64,000 nt of DNA, from contig CBDFKF010000003.1 in assembly GCA_965248765.1 (NCBI GenBank), forward strand, positions 1 to 64,000, written 5' to 3'. The number at the start of each line of letters is the position of its first letter. Within the stretch, counting starts at the first letter, position 1. This document shows, one piece after another, positions 17,052-24,953 of the stretch. The translations under genes were made by a program, and so were the position numbers. The notes under the pieces were generated by a model. It was not told the origin of the DNA. It worked only from the letters and a program-made list of their open reading frames with translations, and ran no database searches. The DNA is from CBDFKF01 sp965248765 (GTDB lineage: Bacteria > Pseudomonadota > Alphaproteobacteria > VGEJ01).

Positions 17052-18095
17052 TTAGTGGGCGCGGGCGGCGTGCCAGTCGCGCACGGCTCTCGGGATCTCC
17101 CGGAGATTCTCGAGCGCCGTTTGTAAGGGAATCGCGCATTCGGGTCCGATCGCCTGCACTCCGGCCTCGAGGTTGGCGTAGACCTCTTGGCGCACCTCTT
17201 CTGGGCCTTTGGCGTACAGTGTCTCGGGGTTGTTGATGTTGCCGATCAAGGCGATCCGGTTGTCCACCACGTCCATCGACTCGGCCGGGGCGTTCTTCGA
17301 ATCGAAGTGAAACGCGGCCATGCCGGTCTCGGCGATGAAGCCCATGCGATCCACGGTGCGGCCACAGATGTGGAGGATCAGCGGCACCGATAGGCGCTCG
17401 GCGAACTCAATGTGAAGGTCCTTGAGGTAGCGCTCATAGTAGTCGGCGCTGACAAGGTCGCCGGTGGCGTGGTCGGGGAGGGTCAGCGCATCGGCGCCGG
17501 CGTCGATCTGTGCCAGGCCAAACAGGATCGTCGCTTCCTTCATGCGCTCAAGGGCGAGCTTGGTCTTGGCCGGGTCGTCCAGCGACATCAGCAGGAACGG
17601 CTCGACCCCGAAGCAGTGATAGCCGAGCGTCCAGGGACCCATCGTCTTGCCGATGATGGCGACCTGATCCCCCAGTTCGCGCCGCAGGATGCTGATGGCC
17701 TCGGTGACACAGCGCATATCGGGGTGGTCGAGGAAGTCGTTGGGAATGCGGATGTCGTCGACATCCTCCCAGATCGGCTCGCGCATGCGTACGGTCGGCC
17801 AATTGTCCTTCTGTTCCCACTGCATGTTGCAGCCGAGCGCAGAGGATTCCTGGATGATCGAGAACACCGGCATGACGCTGTCGAAGCCGAGCTCGGTGTG
17901 ACCGGTGGCGGCAAGTGCGGCCATCAACTCGGGATCGCGGTTGGCTGCCGGGAACGGCGCCTCCACCAGATCCATCAGCTCGACCGTCGCCACCGAGGTC
18001 GGGTTGCAGACCGGCGTGCGGTCGACCGGCTCACGGCGCAGTGCCGCCAGCACCCGCTCGCGGCTGGTCATGGTCTCGATCGGCTCGGCGTTCAT
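17052..18095 (-). CDS. UroD-family corrinoid methyltransferase (MtaA/MtbA/CmuA-like)
   Basis: The 347-residue TIM-barrel protein belongs to the uroporphyrinogen decarboxylase superfamily but carries the zinc site of methyltransferases: H242 and C244 in LILHICGRT and C320 in IGPECAIPL. True UroD enzymes lack this H-x-C...C set. It begins with the family TSRERVLAALRREPVDRTPV and includes the GKTMGPWTLGYH barrel segment. Zinc activates a thiol or other methyl acceptor/donor, so this is the best candidate for the substrate-specific methyltransferase of the operon, since no MttB or MtaB homologue is present. The methyl donor is unknown. Confidence 0.88.
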   Translation of the reverse strand: MNAEPIETMTSRERVLAALRREPVDRTPVCNPTSVATVELMDLVEAPFPAANRDPELMAALAATGHTELGFDSVMPVFSIIQESSALGCNMQWEQKDNWPTVRMREPIWEDVDDIRIPNDFLDHPDMRCVTEAISILRRELGDQVAIIGKTMGPWTLGYHCFGVEPFLLMSLDDPAKTKLALERMKEATILFGLAQIDAGADALTLPDHATGDLVSADYYERYLKDLHIEFAERLSVPLILHICGRTVDRMGFIAETGMAAFHFDSKNAPAESMDVVDNRIALIGNINNPETLYAKGPEEVRQEVYANLEAGVQAIGPECAIPLQTALENLREIPRAVRDWHAARAH

Positions 18096-18125
18096 GGTGG
18101 CTGGCCTCCTGGCCCGAAGTCTATG

Positions 18126-18764
18126 TCATTGCTGTTGGCTGGGTGCCGCTAGCATGCCGCGCGCGGCGGCTGCCTCGGCCTCGCGCATCGCCGCCCGGAC
18201 GTTGAGCGCACGCCTCAGCAGCAGGCCAACCAACTCATCGTGGGGGCGCCCGCAGGGAAATGCGGCGAGCCCGGTATCGAGCGCTTCGAGCTCGGCAAGC
18301 TTGGTCAGACCGCGCGTTATCCCATCGATCCGGCGGTCAGCGTCGGGCCCCTCGGTGTCGGCTGAGAGGCGATAGCGGCCATCGCCCTCCCCGGTCGCGA
18401 ACAAGGTGAGATCCATCTTCTTGTCAAAGACACTCAGCGGACGTGGTTCGAGCGCATCGCCGGGCGCGACCTTGCACGAATCGATGAAGAGACGCTGTCC
18501 CGCGCGGCGATGGTTGTGACCGCAAGGGAAGCGAAAGCGACCGCCGCGGTTCGACGCTGGCTCGACTCCGCCCAGAACCTGCATCGCGGTTTTCACGACG
18601 TTGATACGCGCTGCCGTCCCCTCGCGACGGCTGTAGCTGTGCACCGTGAACTCGATACCGCCATCGCCGTCGTCATCTTGATAGAGCGAGATGCTGATAT
18701 CGTGGAAGTGGCGATCCATCGAGACCAGCTCGATGCGCGTGCCAAACTCCACAATGTGACTCAT
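18126..18764 (-). CDS. Conserved-looking protein of unknown function heading the corrinoid operon
   Basis: The 212-residue protein is not recognised. It starts MSHIVEFGTRIELVSMDRHF and has a mixed alpha/beta, acidic N-terminal half (SLYQDDDGDGGIEFTVHSYS), a Cys/His-containing stretch (FRFPCGHNHRRAGQ, FIDSCKVAPGD) and a helical C-terminus with CGRPHDELVGLLLRRALNVRAAM. There is no signal peptide or membrane segment. I chose the ATG at 18764 (GAGGGAAC upstream) rather than a longer in-frame start at 18917. It lies 30 bases upstream of the UroD-type gene and is likely the first gene of that transcript. Confidence 0.7.
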   Translation of the reverse strand: MSHIVEFGTRIELVSMDRHFHDISISLYQDDDGDGGIEFTVHSYSRREGTAARINVVKTAMQVLGGVEPASNRGGRFRFPCGHNHRRAGQRLFIDSCKVAPGDALEPRPLSVFDKKMDLTLFATGEGDGRYRLSADTEGPDADRRIDGITRGLTKLAELEALDTGLAAFPCGRPHDELVGLLLRRALNVRAAMREAEAAAARGMLAAPSQQQ

Positions 18765-18781
18765 CCGCGTTCCCTCATGTT

Positions 18782-18809
18782 GGGCGGCGACCGTGGTCGG
18801 TGACCGCCC
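18782..18809 (-). promoter_or_regulatory. Dyad in the 5' leader of the corrinoid operon
   Basis: An imperfect inverted repeat (gggcggcgacc, 6-base loop, ggtgaccgccc; 9 of 11 positions pair) lies 18-45 bases upstream of the first ATG of the corrinoid operon. It could be an operator or a leader hairpin. I looked for a cobalamin riboswitch B12-box in 18765-19026 and did not see one. Confidence 0.35.
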
Positions 18810-19026
18810 GTTTGCGCCAAATTTAGCTGAATCATCGCTGTCGGCAAAACACCCGGCGCGCGGCTGGGACATGTCCGGCGCACGCGCCGACGCCATTGCC
18901 GGGGCACCCGCCCACAAATTTTAGTGGATTCGAAGGGAATCGATGAATATCTATGCCGCGCGAGTTGGTTAACGTACGCCTATCACTTCCGGTCTTCACC
19001 ATCACCTCTTACCTTCTCATACCGAC

Positions 19027-19800
19027 ATGACTGTTCATGCCGACGGGCTGCCCGATTTCGATTCGCGCTGGGCGATGTTCCTCGATTTCGACGGAACGTT
19101 GGCCGAGCTTGCGGAAGAGCCCCATCTCGTCGAGGTCGACGCTGCCGTCCCGGGCGCGCTCATGCGTATCAACGAGGCGCTCGACGGGGCGCTCGCCGTC
19201 ATCAGCGGTCGCTCGATCGCCGAGCTCGACGCTTTTCTGGCGCCGCTAGTGCTGACGACGGCCGGCCTTCACGGTCTCGAATGGCGGGACCCCAACGGCA
19301 CGGTGCACGAAAGTCCGGCCGCCAACGGCGCGATCGGCGCTGTGCGCCAGGCCTTGGCTGATTTCGCGGCGACGGCGTCTGGGGTGCGCCTCGAGGACAA
19401 GGGGCCGACGATCGCGCTCCACTATCGGCAGGCGCCGGACGCCGAAGCGGCGTGCCGCCAGGCCGTCGCTGCCGCCCTTGCCGGCCACGGCCGTAGCCTG
19501 GGCTTGCTCGAGGGTAAGATGGTGCTCGAGGTCAAGCCCAAGGGCATCGATAAAGGCCGGGCCATCGCCCGGTTCATGTCCGAGCCGCCGTTTCGAAGCC
19601 GTATCCCGTTCTTCGCCGGCGACGACGTGACCGATGAGGATGGATTCAAGGTGGTTAACAGGGGCGGCGGCATCAGCATTCGCGTCGGCGATGGCCGAAC
19701 GAGTCGGGCCCAACTTCGCACCGACAGCGTGCCGGCTTTCCTCGACTGGTTGCACGCGCTGCCCGGCGAGTCGGTCACCATCGCTGCTCCCGGGCGTTGA
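19027..19800 (+). CDS. otsB: Trehalose-6-phosphate phosphatase
   Basis: The 257-residue HAD-superfamily phosphatase converts trehalose-6-phosphate to trehalose. Motif I is FLDFDGTLAE (nucleophile D20, acid D22), motif II is AVISGRSIAELD, the substrate stretch is TAGLHGLEWRD, the motif III lysine region is LEVKPKGIDKG, and motif IV is FFAGDDVTDEDGF. It heads a same-strand operon of otsB, GH15, otsA and glk. The TGA overlaps a TTG start of the GH15 gene. The 262 bases upstream (18765-19026) separate it from the divergent corrinoid operon and should hold its promoter. Confidence 0.93.
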   Translation: MTVHADGLPDFDSRWAMFLDFDGTLAELAEEPHLVEVDAAVPGALMRINEALDGALAVISGRSIAELDAFLAPLVLTTAGLHGLEWRDPNGTVHESPAANGAIGAVRQALADFAATASGVRLEDKGPTIALHYRQAPDAEAACRQAVAAALAGHGRSLGLLEGKMVLEVKPKGIDKGRAIARFMSEPPFRSRIPFFAGDDVTDEDGFKVVNRGGGISIRVGDGRTSRAQLRTDSVPAFLDWLHALPGESVTIAAPGR

Positions 19801-21589
19801 GCGTGGCCGATCTCAACCTCGGCGTCATCGGCAACTGCAGCTTCGGCGCGCTGGTCAATACCGGCGGCGAGATCGTCTGGTGCTGCATGCCGCGATTCGA
19901 TGGCGATCCGACGTTCTGCAAGCTGCTTGATGGCAAGGACGGTGGATCAGGTCGCGGCGTTTATGCGGTGGCGCTCGAAAACCAGACCCGATCCGAGCAG
20001 GAGTATCTGACCAACACCGCGGTGCTGGTGACGCGGCTTTTTGATGACAACGGCGGCGCCATCGAGATCACCGACTTCGCGCCCCGTTTCCAACAGCACG
20101 GCCGAACCTACCGTCCGACAATGATTGTGCGGGTCGTCCGGCCACTCGCCGGTCTGCCCCGCGTGCGGATCGTCCTGCGCCCGGCCGCGGATTACGGCAG
20201 CGTCCAACCGCAGGTCACGTACGGCAGCAACCATATTCGCTACGTCCGGCCGGATCTTACGCTGCGGCTCACTACCGACGCACCGCTCGCCTATATCCTG
20301 GACGAGCAGCCGTTTCTTCTGGAGGAGCCGCTCGGTCTCATCCTCGGGCCCGATGAGACCTTTCCACGCGAGGTCCATGAAGGCTGCGGCTGGCTCCTCG
20401 ACAGCACCGTGCGCTACTGGCGCGAGTGGGTGCGGCTGATCACCGTGCCGCTGGAATGGCAGGATGCCGTCATCCGCGCGGCGATCACGCTCAAGCTTTC
20501 GAGCTTCGAGGAAACCGGAGCGGTCATCGCGGCGATGACCACGTCGATCCCCGAGGCCGCGGACAGCGGGCGCAATTGGGACTACCGCTATTGCTGGCTG
20601 CGCGACGCGTTCTTCGTCGTGCGCGCGCTGAACCAACTCGGCGTCGTTTCGCTCATGGAGAACTACCTCCGTTACCTCCTCAACATCCTGGTCACCTCTA
20701 GCGACGGGCATCTCCAGCCGGTGTACGGGATCGCGCTTGAATCGCGCCTGCTCGAGCGCGAGGTGACGAGCTTGCCGGGATACCGCGGCATGGGCCGGTG
20801 CGGGTCGGCAATCAAGCCTTCGAGCATCTCCAGCATGACGTCTATGGGCACGTCATTCTCGCGGCGACCCAGGCCTTCTTCGACCGACGTCTGATCCGGC
20901 CGGCGGGGATCGATGATTTCCACCGCCTTGAGCGGGCCGGGGAGCGCGCCTTTGAGCTGTACAACCAGCCTGACGCGGGCATGTGGGAGCTGCGGACGCG
21001 CGCGCATGTGAACACCTCCTCGAGCGTCATGTGTTGGGCCGGCCTCGACCGCCTGAGCAAGATCGCCGACCACCTCGGGCTGCAGGAGCGGGCCAGTTAT
21101 TGGCAGGAGAAGGCGGAAACCGCCCGTCGTACGATAGTGCACGAGGCGTGGAGCGAGGACCGGGAGAGCTTTGTCGAGAGCTTCGGCGGCAACGCCGTCG
21201 ACGGCGGTCTTCTATTGATATCCGACGTCGGCTTCCTTCCGGCGCAGGATCCGCGGTTCAAGTCGACCGTAGCGGCGCTCGAGAAAGAACTACGCCGCGG
21301 CAACCACATGATGCGCTACGTCACGCCCGACGACCTGGGCCGGCCGCAGAATGCGTTCAACATCTGCACTTTCTGGTACATCGACGCTCTGGTAGCGTTG
21401 GGGCGGCTCGGCGAGGCCCGCGAGGTGTTCGAGAGCATGTTGGAGGCGCGTAACCATCTCGGCTTGTTGTCCGAGGATACCGATCCCAACACCGACGAGG
21501 CGTGGAGCAACTTCCCGCAGACCTATTCGCTGGTGGGCGTGATAAACAGCGCGATGCGCCTCAGCCGGGGCTGGGACTCGATCCTGTGA
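19797..21589 (+). pseudogene. GH15 family glucoamylase/trehalase, interrupted by a one-base deletion
   Basis: This is a glycoside hydrolase family 15 protein of about 597 residues, whose members cleave trehalose, glucans or isomaltose-type sugars. The N-terminal beta-sandwich begins LGVIGNCSFGALVNTGGEIVWCCMPRFDGDPTF, and the (alpha/alpha)6 barrel shows RNWDYRYCWLRDAFF, LPGYRGMG and GLLSEDTDPNTDEAW...NFPQTYS. Near 20793-20798 one base is missing: inserting a C into ggccgg restores GMGPVRVGNQAFEHLQHDVYG. Without it the first frame stops at 20894. The start is TTG 19797 (TTGA overlap with otsB) or GTG 19803. The end overlaps otsA as GTGA. A GH15 next to otsAB is often a trehalase. Confidence 0.82.
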
Positions 21590-22974
21590 GCCGGCTGGTC
21601 GTTGTCTCCAATCGCGTCTCTAAACCACGCGATGGTGCATCGACCGGCGGTCTAGCGGTCGCCGTCGAGGCGGCGTTGAAGGATGAGGGCGGGGTGTGGT
21701 TTGGCTGGAGCGGCCAGGTCAGCCGCGCCCGCGCCAAGCGCCCCCGCATCAACAAGCAGGGGTCAACCACGTACGCCACCATCGATCTCTCCCAGGACGA
21801 CTACAACGCCTACTATCTCGGTTTCGCGAACCAGACGTTGTGGCCGGCGTTCCACTATCGCTTGGACCTGATCGTTTACGACCGCGCATTCTACGATGCC
21901 TACCGCGATGTCAACGCACAGTTCGCGCGGCATCTGACGCCGCTGTTAAAGCGCAGCGACATCATCTGAGTGCACGACTATCAGCTCGTGCTGTTGGGAA
22001 ACGCGCTCAGGGAGCGCGGGTGCACCTCGCCCATCGGCTTCTTCTTGCATATCCCGTTCCCGGCGGCCGAGGTGATGGCGGCGATCCCGCGCCACGAGGA
22101 GCTGGTGCGCGCCCTATTCGAATATGACCTGATCGGCTTCCAGACCGTCGACGATCGTATCCAGTTCGAGACCTACGTCGTGCACAAGCTGGGCGGTACG
22201 GTGACCAAGAGCGGCATCGCCAAGGCCTTCGGCCGTACCTGCCGCATCGGCGTCTTCCCCGTCGGTATCGATACCAAAGTTTTCACCGAGTACACCCAGA
22301 CGCCTGAGGCGCGCCGGCGCTTCCAGAGCGTTCGCCGCAGTCTGTACGGACGCGACATGATCATCGGCGTCGACCGACTCGACTACACCAAGGGGATCGC
22401 CGAGCGGCTGAGCGCCTACCGGCAGCTATTGGTGACCTATCCCGAGTATCGCAACCACCTTGTGCTGATGCAGGTGGCGCCGCCGACGCGTACCGAGGTG
22501 CCCGGCTATCGCGAGACCACCAGCTTCCTCGAGACCACGACGGGTCAGGTCAATGGCCAGCTCGCGGAATTCGACTGGGTGCCGATCCGCTACCTCAACA
22601 AGGCCTACAGCCAGCAAAATCTAGTCGGCATGTACATGGCGGCGCGGGTCGGCCTGGTCACGCCACTGCGCGACGGCATGAACCTGGTGGCCAAGGAATA
22701 CATCGCGGCCCAAGACGGGAACGATCCGGGCGTCCTGATCCTTTCGTGCTTCGCCGGTGCCCCGCGCCAGCTGCCCGAAGCGCTGATCGTCAATCCCTAT
22801 GACATCGAGGCCGTGGCCGAGACCATCCACCGCGGCCTGAGGAAGTCGCGCGATGAACGCCACGAGCGCTGGGCTGCCATGTTGAGAACCTTGCGGCGCG
22901 AGGACGTGACGGCCTGGCGCGGGCGGTTCGTCAGCAGCCTGCGGGCTGCCAGCGCCACGCGGCTCGCGGCGTAA
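21586..22974 (+). pseudogene. otsA: Trehalose-6-phosphate synthase with an in-frame TGA at a conserved Trp
   Basis: This GT20 synthase makes trehalose-6-phosphate from UDP-glucose and glucose-6-phosphate. From the GTG at 21586 the frame reads SRLVVVSNRVSK, then WFGWSGQ, then ...KRSDII, then TGA at 21967-21969, then VHDYQLVLLG in the same frame. In the family this is DIIWVHDY, so the TGA replaces the Trp codon TGG by one transition. The rest is intact, including GFFLHIPFPAAEV, GVDRLDYTKGI and PLRDGMNLVAKEY, and the total would be about 462 residues. A GTG (21970) directly follows the stop, but a protein starting there lacks the N-terminal domain. It could be a null mutation, readthrough or a base-call error. 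Confidence 0.85.
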
Positions 22975-22978
22975 CGCG

Positions 22979-23902
22979 GTGCTCACGCCGCGGTTATTGG
23001 GGGACATCGGGGCCACCAACGTTCGGTTTGCCTTGTGCGAAAAGGGCCACCGACCGGGCGATGCCTTTGTTCACGAATGCGCCAGCTATCGCGGCCTCGA
23101 CGATGCCATCGAGGCATGTCTCGAAGAGGCCGCCCTGGCGACCCGGCCAACCGAGGCGGTGTGCGCCGTCGCCGGCCCGGTCACCGGCGATCGCGTCGAG
23201 ATGACCAACCATCCATGGCAGTTCTCGATTCGCGGCCTCGAGCGACAGCTAGGCCTCGAGAGGCTCACCGTCATCAATGACTTCACCGCGATCGCTCTGT
23301 CGCTGCCGTGGCTCCAAGAGGAGGATCGCCGACAGATTGGCGGTGGTCGCCCGATCTATGGCCAGCCGCTCGGTGTGCTTGGCCCCGGCAGCGGTCTCGG
23401 CGTCTCCGGCCTGATCGCGAGCGAGGCCGGCTGGGTGCCGCTCGCCGGCGAGGGTGGGCATGTAGAGTTCGCGCCGCAGACCGAAACGGAGCTTGAAATC
23501 CTGCGTGCCCTCGGCGGCACCGACCATCACCTATCGATCGAGCGGCTGCTGTCGGGCCCTGGCCTGATCGAGCTCCACCGCATCCTCGGCGGTGAGGCGA
23601 GCGCGAGCGCCGAGGCGATCACCGAGTTTGCGCGCGCGGGCGCGCCGCAGGCGAGCCAGGCGATCACCGTCTTCAGCGAAATTCTCGGCGCGGTCGCCGG
23701 CAACCTGGCGCTGACGTTGGGTGCACGCGGCGGCATCTTCATCGCCGGCGGGATTGTGCCGAAGCTCGGGCCCTGTTTCGATGAAGCCGCCTTCCGTCGC
23801 CGCTTCGAAGCGAAGGGCCGCCTGAGCGATTACGTTGCGGCCGTTCCTACCTACCTGATCACCACCGCCTATCCGGCGCTGATCGGCCTAGCCCACCGAT
23901 GA
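22979..23902 (+). CDS. glk: Glucokinase
   Basis: The 307-residue ROK-like bacterial glucokinase phosphorylates glucose with ATP. Seen are the N-terminal phosphate loop LLGDIGATNVRFALC, the sugar-binding VINDFTAIALSLP, the LGPGSGLGVSGLI loop, GEGGHVEFAPQ with the glucose-contacting Glu and His, and GGIFIAGGIVPKL. The start is GTG at 22979, four bases after otsA. It completes the trehalose operon by capturing glucose released by the GH15 enzyme, and its frame is intact. It is convergent with the DUF4340 gene, only 7 bases apart. Confidence 0.92.
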   Translation: MLTPRLLGDIGATNVRFALCEKGHRPGDAFVHECASYRGLDDAIEACLEEAALATRPTEAVCAVAGPVTGDRVEMTNHPWQFSIRGLERQLGLERLTVINDFTAIALSLPWLQEEDRRQIGGGRPIYGQPLGVLGPGSGLGVSGLIASEAGWVPLAGEGGHVEFAPQTETELEILRALGGTDHHLSIERLLSGPGLIELHRILGGEASASAEAITEFARAGAPQASQAITVFSEILGAVAGNLALTLGARGGIFIAGGIVPKLGPCFDEAAFRRRFEAKGRLSDYVAAVPTYLITTAYPALIGLAHR

Positions 23903-23909
23903 GGTGCCT

Positions 23910-24953
23910 CTAGGGGGCGCCGCCGTCCACCGGCTCCAGCAAGTCGGTCAGCGTGCTCCGCAGCTTCTTCGCCTTGAACTCCGGCACCCGGTAGACCCAC
24001 GGGCCGAGCCTCTCGTTGAAGGCCTCAGCCCAGCTGCCGTCGCCCTCGGCCGGCGCCAGAGCGCGCAGGCGCACCCAGGGTGCTCCTTCCAGATCGGCGA
24101 TCTCCGCGATCACCTGGCGACCGTCGAACATGACGGCCTCGGCGGTGTGAAAGCTCTCGGGGAACGAAAACCCGGCGGCGACGGCGACGTCCTCAAGGTC
24201 AAGATACGCGAGCCCGGTCGACAGGAAGTTTACTTCGGACTGGTCGAGCTGTTGGCCGGCCGGAAGCGCCGGGTCTCCGACGACCATATAGTCCTCTTCG
24301 CCGTGATCGCGCACCACGGCGAGCTCGCCGCCGTTGGGCTGGCGCACCGACACGCTGCGGATCGTGCTCATGTCGAGATCGATGATGTTGCGATCGACCC
24401 AGTCGGTGAAGCTGGCGCCTGCATTGAGCCGTCCCGTCGCCAGCCAAGCCTGTGGATCGCCAGGCAGCCGGATGTAGGTGCCCTGGTCCTTGGCGCCGAA
24501 GACGTACGACCGCGGGCGGCCGACGATCAGCGCGGCGATCATCTGCGCCGCGCCATCGCGCAGCGTCACCTGGCCCGAGCTCGCCCCTTCGCTCTCGATG
24601 TCCTCTACCTGCAGGCGTGTGTGACGCTCAGCACGCCGCGTTTTGGGCTCGCGGAAGCGCAGATCGCCGAGCCCGACCAACAGCTCGCGGACGCGGTCGG
24701 CCTTGGCCGGAAAGCCGTCCTTGGTGGCGAGCGACCATGCGCCTTGGCTATCGCGGACCATCGTGAAGCTGCCTCCGCCATAGGCGATGTTGATAGTTGT
24801 CACGTCGGCGATTCCCTCGGCCAGCCCGTCGAAGACGTAGGCGCGCTCGGCGACCACCGCTGCCGGCCGCGGTTGTGCGACGATCGCCGCGATCGCACCG
24901 ATCAACGCGAGCGCCGTTGCAGCGGCGAGGACGATGACGGCGCGCGGGCTCAC
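23910..24953 (-). CDS. DUF4340 domain protein of a Gld-like ABC system
   Basis: This 347-residue protein has one N-terminal membrane anchor (VIVLAAATALALIGAIAAIVA) and a periplasmic repeat-type DUF4340 domain (SFTMVRDSQGAWSLATKDGFPAKADRVRELL, SYVFGAKDQGTYIRLPG). DUF4340 proteins accompany GldG-like ABC subunits in many Gram-negatives, with unknown function. The GTG at 24953 overlaps the GldG-like stop as GTGA. It is the last gene of the four-gene minus-strand operon. Confidence 0.85.
   Translation of the reverse strand: MSPRAVIVLAAATALALIGAIAAIVAQPRPAAVVAERAYVFDGLAEGIADVTTINIAYGGGSFTMVRDSQGAWSLATKDGFPAKADRVRELLVGLGDLRFREPKTRRAERHTRLQVEDIESEGASSGQVTLRDGAAQMIAALIVGRPRSYVFGAKDQGTYIRLPGDPQAWLATGRLNAGASFTDWVDRNIIDLDMSTIRSVSVRQPNGGELAVVRDHGEEDYMVVGDPALPAGQQLDQSEVNFLSTGLAYLDLEDVAVAAGFSFPESFHTAEAVMFDGRQVIAEIADLEGAPWVRLRALAPAEGDGSWAEAFNERLGPWVYRVPEFKAKKLRSTLTDLLEPVDGGAP

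Noticed and set aside
16003..17236. Overlapping plus-strand open frames opposite the B12 protein gene
   Set aside because: Antisense to a gene with an unmistakable DxHxxG corrinoid motif.
18765..19026. Cobalamin riboswitch upstream of the corrinoid operon
   Set aside because: No B12-box or matching conserved segments were seen on the minus strand; only a short dyad is present.
21967..21969. Genome-wide recoding of TGA as tryptophan
   Set aside because: Many intact genes here end in TGA at family-correct positions (for example otsB, eutB, pstC), so TGA is a normal stop.
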